Source of the DNA: Ypsolopha sequella
Taxonomy: Eukaryota; Arthropoda; Insecta; Lepidoptera; Ypsolophidae
NCBI GenBank assembly: GCA_934047225.1
Contig: CAKOHE010000112.1
Coordinates: 103,293-167,292 of the forward strand
Direction of reading: 5' to 3'
DNA: 64,000 nt
Below the pieces are notes generated by a model, which saw nothing but the letters and a program-made list of their open reading frames with translations, was not told where the DNA came from and made no database searches. This document shows positions 33,828-45,105 of this stretch, piece by piece (the stretch's first letter is position 1; every line of letters starts with the position of its first letter). The position numbers and the translations under genes are program-made.

Positions 33828-34505
33828 GGTAGCAACTAAACTGCTGCCGTTAATTCGAGAGAATGATGACAGATGGAGTGTGGCGATATCTCGAAAAAAT
33901 ACTACAAGTCAACAAGAGCTTCTTCACGACAAAAATAAATACAGGCACGTTAAAAAAATATCAACGGTACAACAAATGGGACGAAATAAATCCAAATCAT
34001 GATTATTTAAACTTTTTTTATAAATAAAAACCCTGGAATAGAATATATATACGATCTTATTATTTGGTAAGGTATATCAGTTTTATAATACGACAACACT
34101 GCCTTACACCGCAGATATTATAAACCTTTTTCTGAAATGTCGATTCAAAAAGTCGAGGATTCATACTGCAGGCATTATGATTGCTGATTTGACAGAAATA
34201 ACTTGACAGTATCGCTAATAGACAACTTTTCGCCAAAAATAATTTTTTTTGCGCTTTTTTTTAACTTTTACGTAGAAATTGAGTCAGCTGATTCATTAAG
34301 TTTTGTACTAGGAAGTGGAAAATATATACGACAAAAATAATTTTTATTAACAAATGGGACCTTTTAACGATATACAATCTACCCTAAAATCATCATGATA
34401 AATATAAAATATTGAAATGCAAAACAGTAAAAAAAAGGTTTTATCCCCTGACATTTGCAAACGTCACCATTCTCTCGAATGAACGGCCGGAGTTTAGTTG
34501 CCGAC
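33828..34505. repeat. non-autonomous TIR element in intron 6
   Basis: About 43-bp inverted ends: GCAACTAAACTGCTGCCGTT and TTCGAGAGAATGATGAC on the left, mirrored at 34463-34505 with a few mismatches. No transposase. It lies directly before the minisatellite. Confidence 0.75.
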
Positions 34506-34528
34506 TGTTTAAATAAAACACATTTGGT

Positions 34529-36882
34529 GACTGACTTAGTGTCAATGTGCCACTACTGATACTATCTCCACCTCAGACACCACAGCCCCCTCAGGCTACA
34601 GCTACAGCTCTGTTACTTAGTGTCAATGTGCCACTACTGATACTATCTACACCTCAGACACCACAGCCCCCTCAGGCTACAGCTACAGCTCTGTTACTTA
34701 GTGTCAATGTGCCACTACTGATACTATCTACACCTCAGACACCACAGCCCCCTCAGGCTACAGCTACAGCTCTGTTACTTAGTGTCAATGTGCCACTACT
34801 GATACTATCTACACCTCAGACACCACAGCCCCCTCAGGCTACAGCTACAGCTCTGTTACTTAGTGTCAATGTGCCACTACTGATACTATCTACACCTCAG
34901 ACACCACAGCCCCCTCAGGCTACAGCTACAGCTCTGTTACTTAGTGTCAATGTGCCACTACTGATACTATCTCCACCTCAGACACCACAGCCCCCTCAGG
35001 CTACAGCTACAGCTCTGTTACTTAGTGTCAATGTGCCACTACTGATACTATCTCCACCTCAGACACCACAGCCCCCTCAGGCTACAGCTACAGCTCTGTT
35101 ACTTAGTGTCAATGTGCCACTACTGATACTATCTCCACCTCAGACACCACAGCCCCCTCAGGCTACAGCTACAGCTCTGTTACTTAGTGTCAATGTGCCA
35201 CTACTGATACTATCTACACCTCAGACACCACAGCCCCCTCAGGCTACAGCTACAGCTCTGTTACTTAGTGTCAATGTGCCACTACTGATACTATCTCCAC
35301 CTCAGACACCACAGCCCCCTCAGGCTACAGCTACAGCTCTGTTACTTAGTGTCAATGTGCCACTACTGATACTATCTCCACCTCAGACACCACAGCCCCC
35401 TCAGGCTACAGCTACAGCTCTGTTACTTAGTGTCAATGTGCCACTACTGATACTATCTACACCTCAGACACCACAGCCCCCTCAGGCTACAGCTACAGCT
35501 CTGTTACTTAGTGTCAATGTGCCACTACTGATACTATCTCCACCTCAGACACCACAGCCCCCTCAGGCTACAGCTACAGCTCTGTTACTTAGTGTCAATG
35601 TGCCACTACTGATACTATCTACACCTCAGACACCACAGCCCCCTCAGGCTACAGCTACAGCTCTGTTACTTAGTGTCAATGTGCCACTACTGATACTATC
35701 TACACCTCAGACACCACAGCCCCCTCAGGCTACAGCTACAGCTCTGTTACTTAGTGTCAATGTGCCACTACTGATACTATCTACACCTCAGACACCACAG
35801 CCCCCTCAGGCTACAGCTACAGCTCTGTTACTTAGTGTCAATGTGCCACTACTGATACTATCTCCACCTCAGACACCACAGCCCCCTCAGGCTACAGCTA
35901 CAGCTCTGTTACTTAGTGTCAATGTGCCACTACTGATACTATCTACACCTCAGACACCACAGCCCCCTCAGGCTACAGCTACAGCTCTGTTACTTAGTGT
36001 CAATGTGCCACTACTGATACTATCTACACCTCAGACACCACAGCCCCCTCAGGCTACAGCTACAGCTCTGTTACTTAGTGTCAATGTGCCACTACTGATA
36101 CTATCTACACCTCAGACACCACAGCCCCCTCAGGCTACAGCTACAGCTCTGTTACTTAGTGTCAATGTGCCACTACTGATACTATCTCCACCTCAGACAC
36201 CACAGCCCCCTCAGGCTACAGCTACAGCTCTGTTACTTAGTGTCAATGTGCCACTACTGATACTATCTACACCTCAGACACCACAGCCCCCTCAGGCTAC
36301 AGCTACAGCTCTGTTACTTAGTGTCAATGTGCCACTACTGATACTATCTACACCTCAGACACCACAGCCCCCTCAGGCTACAGCTACAGCTCTGTTACTT
36401 AGTGTCAATGTGCCACTACTGATACTATCTACACCTCAGACACCACAGCCCCCTCAGGCTACAGCTACAGCTCTGTTACTTAGTGTCAATGTGCCACTAC
36501 TGATACTATCTACACCTCAGACACCACAGCCCCCTCAGGCTACAGCTACAGCTCTGTTACTTAGTGTCAATGTGCCACTACTGATACTATCTCCACCTCA
36601 GACACCACAGCCCCCTCAGGCTACAGCTACAGCTCTGTTACTTAGTGTCAATGTGCCACTACTGATACTATCTACACCTCAGACACCACAGCCCCCTCAG
36701 GCTACAGCTACAGCTCTGTTACTTAGTGTCAATGTGCCACTACTGATACTATCTACACCTCAGACACCACAGCCCCCTCAGGCTACAGCTACAGCTCTGT
36801 TACTTAGTGTCAATGTGCCACTACTGATACTATCTACACCTCAGACACCACAGCCCCCTCAGGCTACAGCTACAGCTCTGCC
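34529..36882. repeat. 81-bp minisatellite, 29 copies, in intron 6
   Basis: The unit (CTGTTACTTAGTGTCAATGT, CCACTACTGATACTATCT, MCACCTCAGACACCACAGCC, CCCTCAGGCTACAGCTACAG) repeats 29 times, differing almost only at one base. That base makes the Ser-next codon CCA (Pro) in copies 1, 6, 7, 8, 10, 11, 13, 17, 21 and 26, and ACA (Thr) in the other 19. Because 81 is a multiple of three the array is open for 790 codons (34547-36919), encoding LLSVNVPLLILS[T/P]PQTPQ-type repeats. Exon 6 joins exon 7 in phase without it, so it is most simply intronic. A GGCGGGA/TCCCGCC hairpin lies just after it (36919-36942). Confidence 0.93.
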
Positions 36883-37172
36883 CACCGACAGCGCTTCACA
36901 GCAAGAAAACAAAAAATAAGGCGGGAGACTCTCTGTCCCGCCTTTCAAGGCAAAGTTTTAATGGCCAAAAGGCAAAAAACAAAGAAGAACGATCAAAAAA
37001 AAAAAATGATACTATCTAGGTCACACCTTCTAGACAAGCATGCTCCATCTCCGGTGAAAAAAATATTGTGACTAATCTTCTGGGCCAGTGTTTCCCAGGG
37101 GCATATTATATTGCAAACTTATATAATTGTATTAAGAATATTTCTTAATTTCACGTGTTTCTACTTTTACAG

Positions 37173-38542
37173 GAAAAAAGGATGCTGCTCGCAAGATTAC
37201 AACAAAGAAAATGTTCACCCTGGCAGAACATGAGATGTACAACAAAATTGTTGCTGCAAGAATAAAATTATGCAAACTGAAAAATTAACTAAGAAAACAG
37301 TCGGCTCACATAAAAGCAGCAAAAAAACTGGCAAATAATCCTGCAGCCTTAGAAGTCTTTGAGAATTGCTCAAGTACTGCAAAATTACTGATGCAGATGC
37401 AATGGCGGGAGAACAAAAAAAAGGAGAAAGGTCGTTTCACGCTAGAAGAAAAGATTACTGCCTTGTCGATTTTGAAACAAAGTGCCACAGGTTATCGATT
37501 TCTACGGAAATTAACTATTTTACCTGCCGAACAGACATTAATAAAGCTCATACAAAGGTGTAATCTGAGACCAGGGATAAATAAAAACGTATTTTCACAG
37601 TTAAAAAATAAAGCTAAAAATATGACAACGGAGCAAAAGCTGTGCGTGGTTTTGTTTGACGAAGTTTCGTTAAAAGCCAACGTCACATACCAAGAAAGAA
37701 AGACCGCATAACGGAACTTGTTGATAATGGGCATAATAGAATAGCAGAATTTGCAGACCACGCCCAAGTTTTCATGGTGCGTGGTCTCGTACATAATTAT
37801 AAACAAGCAGTGTACTACACTGTTTCAAAAAGTGCAACCAAGGGACCTGAGTTGGCAAAACAATTTAAAGAAGTTGTCAGAGGACTGGAAGAAGCAGGGT
37901 TGATAGTGGTGGCATCAGTCTGTGACCAGGGAACCAACAACAGACAGGCTCTCAAAATATTAATCAATGAGACCCGGGGAGTCTATCTAAGAAGAGAAGA
38001 AGAACCAAAAGAAAATATTATACTGATAGATGATCAAGAAATCATTCCTATCTATGACCCCCCACACCTTAAAGGAATGAGAAATAATTTATTAACAAAA
38101 AATCTAAACTACACTTCAAAAGAAGGTGTGACGAAAACCGCCAAGTGGTCTCTATGGCGGCACGTCTACACGTTTGCCGCATTCCTTTTAGATATCAATA
38201 ATCACGTACAATTAAGTATAAATAAGGATTCATCTTTCATCAATATACATTACATACTTAACCATCAAACTAATAACAACTATTATATTTTATACCGCCT
38301 CCAAATTGGTGACCCCGACGTGATTATTCATATCTAAAAGGAATGCGGCAAACGTGTAGAAGTGCCGCCATAGTCTCATTTACAGCAACTCTACAAAGAA
38401 AATCCAGGCTACAAAGGCATCAGACTGATCCCAAAACTTACAGAAAATCATGTCAACCCAGAAAAACTCAACAAAATGAAGGTTAAATTTGCCTCGCAAG
38501 TTTTTAGCCGAACCATGGCATCTAATATGGGATACCTAGCAG
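37173..38542 (+). pseudogene. P/THAP9-like transposase core, exon 7
   Basis: Opens with KKDAARKITTKKMFTLAEHE, then hits a stop (37286) in a Lys/Arg-rich helix region before QSAHIKAAKKLANNPAALEV. The core shows VVLFDEVSLKANVTYQER (first catalytic Asp at 37658), a 1-bp frameshift near 37700, DHAQVFMVRGLVHNYKQAVY, ASVCDQGTNNRQALK (second Asp, 37924) and DPPHLKGMRNNLL. The segment AKW then SHLQQLYKENPGYKGI is split by a 220-bp MITE. It ends SRTMASNMGYLAG at a GT donor. DEVSLK, CDQGTNN and DPPHLKGMRNN are P-superfamily signatures known from THAP9 and Drosophila P. Confidence 0.88.
38153..38372. mobile_element. 220-bp MITE inside transposase exon 7
   Basis: Ends TATGGCGGCACGTCTACACG and its inverted copy, with 43-bp arms and one mismatch. 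Flanked by GTCTC on both sides (38148-38152 and 38373-38377); a 3-bp TCT duplication with one more terminal C is an equally good reading. Removing it restores the AKW-SHLQQLY peptide. Confidence 0.88.
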
Positions 38543-38545
38543 GTA

Positions 38546-40197
38546 ATAATAAAAATAAAAAATAAAAATATGTTTATTTGCAACCAAAAAGATAATATGT
38601 ATACAAAAATATTTTATGCACTATTTCTATATTATTTGACAAGTGTGTCTTTTGTAAACTCTAATCCCCACATTAGGATTCCCTGGGTTGTGGGAAATTA
38701 GACCCTTCCTGGTGAGTCTGACGATAATAAATTTATAAAATATTTAAAAGTAACATAACATTAAAACATTAAAAAAGTAACAGAAGAGACAAAATAAAAC
38801 TAGTTGAGTAATGTATGACGTGTGAGTGATGATTGTATGTGGAATGTTATTAGAGTGTGTGTGAAAGGGTGAGTAAAATAGAGTGTGTTATATGAAAGTG
38901 TATGCCTGAGTTTTGAAATACTTGATACTCACAGACCGGTACAAGTGTGTTAGGATTTATGTGTCAATTTTAAGGATATCCTCGGTTTGTTCGTAATCTA
39001 AGGGGGAGAGCCAATCGTGTAAAATTTTTTTGCATGGGTAACGTGTTAGATGAAGAAGGGATAGGGTTTTTTTGCATGGGTAACGTGTTAGATGAAGAAG
39101 GGATAGGGTATTATTTGTCCTTGAATATAGAAAGGGACCTAAGAAAGGGGAAAATTTTTGAGCAAAGCTTGTATTCGTTACGGGGGTTCTCCATGTGACA
39201 CGGCGGGAGTCATGAACACTTTTATGGGTTGTAACTAGAGCGGTTTTATGGAACTTTAAGACTACTGCTATGATGTATAGCTGCCGAACCCGCAAGAGCT
39301 TGGATTCATGATACAGTGAGTTAGTTGCATAGCGGAAAGGTTTGTTGAAAGCAACTTTTAGGAGGGCTCGCTGTGCACGTTCTACTGTGATAAAGTGAGT
39401 TTTACAGGCTCCTCCCCAAACAGCCAAACAGTATCTTAAAATGGATTGGCAAAGCGCTGTGTACACAAATATCTTCGTTTTGTCATCAGCAGCCCGTCGC
39501 AACTTTTTGAAAATGTGCATTAGCTTTCTCACCCTGCCACTGATCACCTCAATCTGTTTTTTCCACGATAGTTTCTCGTCGATCATAATGCCAAGGTATT
39601 TTACAAAGGGAACTTGTTCAAGAGTTGGGCAATCACATGGCAAATTGTTTTGGGAGATGCAAGAGTGCAGCCTGATTTTGACAATTTCTTTGGGAGCAGT
39701 TCGTTGAGTAATTCGGAAGCAAATTATTTTTGTTTTGGAGGCATTTAAGGTCAATAAGTTTTGTCGAAGCCATGACGCAACTATCCGTAAACCCTCCTGG
39801 GCCACATCAATGACCGATGCCCAGCTGTTACTGTAGAAGACTATTGCAGTATCATCAGCAAATGCAAAGAGCTCTGCTTGTATCAAGTTAACGTGACACA
39901 GATCATTGATGTAGACCAGAAAGAGTGTAGGGCCTAAAACGCTACCCTGTGGGACCCCATAATGAATGTTAGCGTAGTCACTATGGCTATCGTTGACTCT
40001 GATTCTTTGTCGGCGGCCAGAAAGGTAAGACTCGAACCAAATAAGGGGCAGACCACGTATGCCTAGCTGTTCCAATTTTTTAAGGAGGATTGGTCGCGAC
40101 ACTGTGTCGAAAGCTTTCGCAAGGTCCAGAAAAGCACCAACACATGTTTCACATCTTTTCTCTGTACTTAATATACTCTCTTCCCTTTTAGAATGCA
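38546..40197 (-). mobile_element. Jockey-superfamily non-LTR retrotransposon (copy 3), in intron 7
   Basis: 5'-truncated copy on the minus strand, with its 3' end at about 38546 just inside the intron donor. It inserted in an intron and leaves both exons intact. The 3' UTR shares CCCAGGGAATCCTAATGTGG with copy 2 (11121-11707). It ends where a small MITE begins (40198). Confidence 0.8.
38957..40190 (-). CDS. non-LTR reverse transcriptase, C-terminal ~410 codons
   Basis: The best-preserved member of this family in the window. In order: LDLAKAFDTVSRPILLKKLE (finger/palm), YGVPQGSVLGPTLFLVYIND, FADDTAIVF (catalytic Asp pair), NLLTLNASKTKIICF, VKYLGIMIDEKLSWKKQIE, then a thumb/C-terminal region with WGGACKTHFI and LLRVRQLYI. 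The N-terminal endonuclease is missing by 5' truncation. A 14-residue duplication (SLLHLTRYPCKKTL twice) near the C-terminus comes from a 42-bp tandem repeat at about 39020-39110. Codons upstream of 40190 belong to the adjoining MITE and are not part of the element. It cannot mobilise itself. Confidence 0.88.
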
Positions 40198-40364
40198 TAC
40201 TACTCCACCAAGCCAAGTATGGATGGCAAAAAAAATAAAATGAAAATGGGTGCAGCAAAAGTCCGTCAACATTGAAATTTAAATTCAAGTTATATCTATT
40301 GCAATATCAGAATTAATTCGCCATCCATTCCACCCAGGTGCCTACTTGGCTTGGTGGAGTAGTA
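40198..40364. repeat. 167-bp MITE abutting the non-LTR copy
   Basis: TACTACTCCACCAAGCCAAG is mirrored at 40343-40364 by CTTGGCTTGGTGGAGTAGTA, a 22-bp perfect inverted repeat with a further GGATGGC/GCCATCC pair inside. Non-coding. Confidence 0.85.
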
Positions 40365-40513
40365 CAGAAATTGTAGAAAAGAAAAAGTTTAAACTTGCAA
40401 TAATACCTACGTGCAAAATTGATAACTTTGTCAAATGCCACCCTCTTTTTACAAACACATGATTTACTGTGTTAATGTAATTTAATTGAATAAACATTTC
40501 TTATTGTTTTCAG

Positions 40514-41601
40514 ACAAGGGTATTCTTCCTGCAGAATGCAAAGAAACAGCGGATTTGTTGATATTCATGGACAACATGTTTGATAGCGTAAATGGAAGCT
40601 ACATGAAAAATAAACATGCGAAGCCACTGCTAGGTCCGGCCACGCCGAACTCTGTCCACCATAAAACATGGGAAGAAGGTATGGAAGTGTTTAAGTCGAT
40701 GGCATTTGAAACGTCCAAGGGGAAAAAAGAAAATGTTCCCACGGTTGCCAATTGGATGTGGACACTTAAGGGAATAAAAGTTTTATTGAAGAAACTGAAA
40801 GATGACTTTAACATTACATCCGTTTGGTTGCGACACCTAAATCAGGATCCCCTCGAAAACTTCGGAGCGGTGAGAAGTCATGGATGTCGCAACACTAACC
40901 CGACTTGTGACCAATTTGAGGCAGCTTTCGCCACTCTTTTGATAAATAATTTAAACAGTGTTCACATTTGGGGGAAAAATTGCGAAGCAGATTTTTGTGA
41001 TGCTTTGCACACTCTCATCATTGACAAAAATGTAGAAGCAACGCCGACCTGTACTTTTGATTTTGCGTCTATAATCGATTTTGATTTTACTCCAGTAGAG
41101 AGCAAAGAAAATGACCCTCGCATAATTGCTCCAATCCAATACATGAGTTGATATTTTTTAAAGAAAGCAAAATCCAGCGTTTTTAAATCGTGCACTGATT
41201 GCAATGCCAATTTGTCATCCAGTAATGAAATAGAATATATTAAGTACAGGGAATATACAGGTTGACGATGGCTTTGCACTCCCAGCAATGATTAAAGGCG
41301 ATATCAAATATGCAAGACATATTAAATCAAATGATTAGAGATCATTTTGAAATTGATAATATGAAAGAAATTTAAAAAACTGCTATAGTGATCTTGGTTG
41401 ATTTTAAATTTATACAGTGTAATGTGCACAAAGATAAATTAATTAATCATTTAATTAGCATTGTAATTAGATGTCTGACTTTCAATTATTGTAAAAACAT
41501 AAATCAAATATTAATTGGGAGAAGGCAAGTTGATGATGATGAGGACAAGTGGCAAATGAAAGCAAAGAAATTTAATAAATGTTTTATAAGGCACCATAAA
41601 T
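40514..41601 (+). pseudogene. P/THAP9-like transposase C-terminus, exon 8
   Basis: Begins in phase with DKGILPAECKETADLLIFMD and includes RHLNQDPLENFGAVRSHGCR and NTNPTCDQFEAAFATLL, a P-superfamily signature thought to carry the last acidic catalytic residue (Glu codon 40855). A TGA at 41149 interrupts YMS-YFLKKAKSSVF, but homologous sequence continues (SCTDCNANLSS, EYIKYREYTG). After another frameshift near 41262 it reads DDGFALPAMIKGD, and from 41388 FKFIQCNVHKDKLINHLI to a stop at 41603. A polyadenylation-like AATAAA follows at 41611. Confidence 0.85.
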
Positions 41602-41611
41602 AGTAAGTTGA

Positions 41612-42361
41612 ATAAATAATTAATTTCAAATTAATGTATTTCATTTATGAGAATCCCTTCTCCAAGATATACTAATAGAAAGGAGTTAGTATGTATATGT
41701 ATAGTATATATGGCTATGGGTACCTGTGCGCTAGCTATAGATGGATACATTTTCCTCTTTGGATAGATATAACGGGATTTAGTTCTGACTAATGAAAATA
41801 GATGGCGACAAAAACGCATTACCCATTTTGATGTCAAAGACAGGGCTCTATTTCTGTATATAATAATGTATATAATAATGTACTCTGTGCACTCATCTAT
41901 CATTGATCAAAAATATAATAAATAAGTGCTGAGAGAGGAATAATTATTTTTAAATTATCTATTTTTGGTTATTAGTCTGAAAGTTTGAAAAATAATATAA
42001 AAACCTTCGTAACTCGGAGACCATTCATTTTCGACACCTAGTAGATAGGACTTAATTCGTTGGAAATGATCTCTAGTATAACCCCTTTCAAGGAATAGGT
42101 CGAATTACCAAGCACCCTGTATACATACAGTAGTTAAGATAAGTACGCCATTGATGTGTAATTTGGTAACACACACAGCAAAATTAGCATGGTGTCTTGG
42201 ACGACATTAACAACAAAGGACATTTCAATGTCATGCATTAACTATTACTTATATATACCCATTACATACCTACATACAAACAAACCAAAATCGCAACATC
42301 TAAACACAGGTGCACACTTTTAATTAATTAGGATTTGTATATAAATAGATGAATAGTTTGT
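41612..42361. other. unassigned sequence
   Basis: No gene or named repeat; AT-rich with a short TATAATAATG duplication near 41860. Confidence 0.4.
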
Positions 42362-42556
42362 TATACAAGGTGACTTTTTGATCATCGTCCAAATTCATAC
42401 TGGAGACTTGGTAAGTGACAAGCATCATGAATCGATGAAATTTTTTGTGAAATTCGTATAATGAAATTTACAAACATCGTTTTTGGTTCATGATGTTGAT
42501 CACTTACCAAGGCTCAAGTATGAATTTGGACGATGTTCACAAATTCACCTTGTATA
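42362..42556. repeat. MITE family D, complete palindromic copy
   Basis: TATACAAGGTGACTTTTTGA and CCAAATTCATACTGGAG, TTGGTAAGTG, CATCATGAA are mirrored on the right, ending TCACCTTGTATA at 42556. The 195-bp element is almost all inverted repeat. Arms of the same family are at 13668, 21459, 24334, 47035 and 47455. Confidence 0.88.
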
Positions 42557-42760
42557 AGTTGGACCAGGCCGCTCTAGAAGGACGCATGCTGACCAAATTA
42601 GCGGCATACTGAAGAAGGATTACGTCAAAAGTACCCGGAATAGAAGAGCTTGTATGACTATAGTTAGATTGATGGACGTGGAAGAGGTGTGTCAGGATCG
42701 TAGCAGATGGAAATCTGTAGTCTCTGTCTACCCTCCGCAAGAAAGGCGTGAGTATATGTA
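42557..42760 (+). pseudogene. non-LTR ORF2 C-terminal scrap (RACM..LMD family)
   Basis: A short frame reads NRRACMTIVRLMDVEEVCQD then RSRWKSVVSVYPPQERR. A second copy lies inverted at 45205-45375. The recurring end (KEVCQDRSKWK, VVSAY, stop) is a C-terminal tail often seen in moth repeats, so I call it a retroelement tail. The clade is not certain. Confidence 0.55.
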
Positions 42761-43309
42761 TCTATGTACGTGTATGTCATTGGCAGATCGTTAAGTATAT
42801 GCATAGTAAAACCAGAACAGTAGATTAACTCACGCCCCGTACGAGACTTCAATACCTACTGTGTCAGGGTTGTTCCTTCTTTTATTTTCATACCTAGCTA
42901 ATACAAATCAATATTTAAATACATATATTATACATATACTACGTAGGTATGTATTATGTTTGTAAATATTAAATTCATTTACATTGGGCCTTCAACTCGA
43001 TGGCAGCAGCAGCGACAGCCGGTACGAATAGCGATACGTTAAATGAACGTGTTACCAACTTATCTGTTGCCGTAGGCCAAACTAAAATGACTTCTATATT
43101 CATTAGTAACAGTCTTCGTTGCCGCGAGTCGCCGAAATAGATAAGTTTGTGGTGCGAAACTGTTCTCAAGGCGGCCCCCTTTGGTGGCACGTTTGATCTA
43201 CAAAGATGCCGCCGCGCCGCTGCGCCGCGCCGTAGAGACCCGAATTGACCTTTATGTAGACCGGGAGCTCAGTACCGTATTTTAACCTTATATGAGGTAG
43301 ACATTAATA
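42761..43309. other. unassigned sequence
   Basis: Contains a very GC-rich run near 43205-43240 (CCGCCGCGCCGCTGCGCCGC). No gene is recognised. Confidence 0.35.
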
Positions 43310-44440
43310 AAAAGCACATTTATTTAAATAAGACTTCTTTAATTTAAAATGCTTACAATTTATAATATGAAGCACGATATTTTGAAACATTATCTGTCAA
43401 ATCCTCACGTGATATTAATTGTAGCCATTGTAAGCGCCTGAAAACAACAAAATAAAAATTATGACAAATCAACTGACATTTTGAAGCCGATTATGACAAA
43501 TGAGCTATCAATCGACGACGTAGTGAAACATTCAAACATACATACATTCATATCATACATAATAAACGTATAGACCTTATAACTCATAAAGAAATCTTAC
43601 TTGCTTATATTAAATAAAGTAAGAAAACTTGAAAATAATCAATTATAAAATTAAAGATAAGCTCCTGAATTTACCTTAAAAACATGGGCATCGTCAAAAG
43701 GGGGAAGGGGGCAGCTGTCCCCCCCTAGAGATTTGAAAAACTTTGAGATTTTTATAATAAAGTAACCGAAAAATTCGCGAGAAACCCAAGCACATTATGT
43801 TTATAAGACAATTATTTTGTTTCTTGTAATGAACAATTAAAAACTTTACATTTGTTTATTTTACCTACAATTCATGTCATCTTGCCCCCCTGGCAACGCT
43901 TTTGCTTAAAAATCTTTGTGATTGTTGACTAAATTAATCAGTTCAATTCATTTAAGTACATAATAAAATTTAAGTATCTAATCGAACATTGGCTCCTAGT
44001 CTATAATTAAAAAATCTTTGCGATTTCAACCATATCAGCTCTACATTTAAAAACACTTTGACTAACTGACAATCATAGCACAGTTATGATCATAGGTACC
44101 TATGTTAAATGTGAACAAAGAAAGTACGGTTTACATCTCTCATTATTATTTATATGTACCATAAATTGTGTACTCACCTTTCTTGTTGAGTTGGTATTGA
44201 GAAGAACGATAATTCTGGATTTGAGGAATTATTATTGAGGCATCCGAAGACAGAACAATATGTACGACAGCGTGCTGTCGACATATTTGAAGTGATCGGT
44301 GCCGCGCTGGCGCGCTTGTTCGAAAGACTTGACTGAGCGCGACCGCGGCGTAACCCCGACTAGCACCGGCCTTGCATACCGAGATATTGCTGTTGTGTGC
44401 GTACTGTAGTTCGTGCGTACTAGCACGCACACATATTAGC
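43310..44440 (-). other. candidate two-exon minus-strand transcript
   Basis: On the minus strand a GC-richer segment (about 44440-44178) ends in a strong donor, AAGAAAG/GTGAGT, at 44178/44177. A pyrimidine-rich acceptor TTGTTGTTTTCAG lies at about 43440. The downstream exon ends near an AATAAA at about 43325. Spliced, an open frame of about 92 codons runs from the first exon into a stop shortly after the junction, with no recognised domain. It could be a host lncRNA or small gene. The evidence is splice and polyadenylation signals only. Confidence 0.3.
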
Positions 44441-44770
44441 CGCGCGATGTACCTTTGGTTGAAGATAAACTACTTTTCTGGTTTTACTTGACCACGAACG
44501 GAGCGGGGAGGAGCTTGTTACGTTTACGAAGCGAGGCAACCCTCTTAGTTTTAACAGAAATATGATATGCCTAATTCTGCGATTATGTCTATATGAACAA
44601 CTTTTACTATAGAGTCAACCCTCGAATCGCAAAAAAAACCGCTCAAGTGCGAGTCAGACTCACATACCTAGGGATCCGTATCGTGGATGAAAAATTAAAC
44701 TTTGTCATTTTTTTTTTCGCGAATTTTGTAGTTACATATAGGGGGAATTAGGGGGACATCATTTTTTTAA
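44441..44770. other. unassigned; dispersed repeat scraps
   Basis: 44590-44640 holds a MITE family B scrap (CAACTTTTACTATAGAGTCAACCC as two parts) and 44640-44690 the dispersed CTCAAGTGCGAGTCAGACTC motif. Confidence 0.4.
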
Positions 44771-44821
44771 TATTTACTTGCACCTATTTCTAGGATTTCC
44801 CGAAATAGGTGCAAGTAAATA
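44771..44821. repeat. 20-bp perfect hairpin
   Basis: TATTTACTTGCACCTATTTC (44771-44790) is exactly mirrored at 44802-44821, with an 11-nt loop. Confidence 0.9.
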
Positions 44822-44825
44822 TAGT

Positions 44826-44977
44826 CTCGCGTTTCGTACACATTATAATATATATAATCGGGTCTACCGCGATCAATTTTTACCTTTTTTACGAAAAGGG
44901 GACACCCGACGTTTCGAGACAAAATGGGCTATATTAGGGGGGGGGGTAATATATATTATAATGTGTACGAAACGCGA
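44826..44977. mobile_element. Penelope-like terminal repeat, palindromic remnant
   Basis: 27-bp inverted ends (CTCGCGTTTCGTACACATTA at 44826, mirrored at 44951-44977). The inside matches the terminal region of the element at 9846-11108 in inverted orientation: AATCGGGTCTACCGCGATC, ACGAAAAGGGGACACCCGAC and GTTTCGAGAC. No coding part is left. It appears to be two terminal pieces joined head to head after extreme truncation. Confidence 0.8.
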
Positions 44978-44999
44978 GAGTTTAAAGTCATATATTTTG

Positions 45000-45105
45000 G
45001 TCGGGTGGCTATGTAATTTTTCTATGGAACAGCTGATTTTTTTCCGCGATTCGAGGGTTGGCTCCATAGTAAAAGTTGTTCATATTAATGGATAGAACAC
45101 CCTGT
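45000..45105. repeat. MITE family B fragment
   Basis: GGTCGGGTGGCTATGTAATT, CAGCTGATTTTTTTCC, GGGTTGGCTCCATAGTAAAAG; shares these with 4125-4235 and, inverted, 9246-9340. Confidence 0.7.

Larger units (their letters stand above)
31519..41601 (+). pseudogene. P-element/THAP9-like transposase gene, multi-exon, decayed
   Basis: The gene reads through eight phase-compatible exons: 31519-31564, 31823-32035, 32154-32237, 32352-32438, 32896-32973, 33495-33572, 37173-38542 and 40514 onward. All introns have GT-AG ends and all eight exons join in phase 1. The product has an N-terminal THAP DNA-binding domain, a low-complexity linker, and a P-type RNase H-like transposase core with C-terminal region. 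Defects: stops at 32023, 37286 and 41149, frameshifts near 37700 and 41262, a MITE inside exon 7 and a non-LTR insertion in intron 7. No outer terminal repeats were found, so transposon and domesticated-gene origins are both open. Confidence 0.85.

Noticed and set aside
34547..36919. 790-codon open frame as a repetitive structural protein
   Set aside because: It is the 81-bp minisatellite read in a stop-free frame; exons 6 and 7 of the surrounding gene join in phase without it, and there is no independent start context.
36919..36942. Rho-independent terminator (GGCGGGA/TCCCGCC hairpin)
   Set aside because: A 7-bp hairpin without a T run in a eukaryotic intron has no terminator role.
40198..40288. 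N-terminal extension of the RT frame ending at 38957
   Set aside because: These codons come from the adjacent MITE; homology to the retroelement begins only at about 40190.
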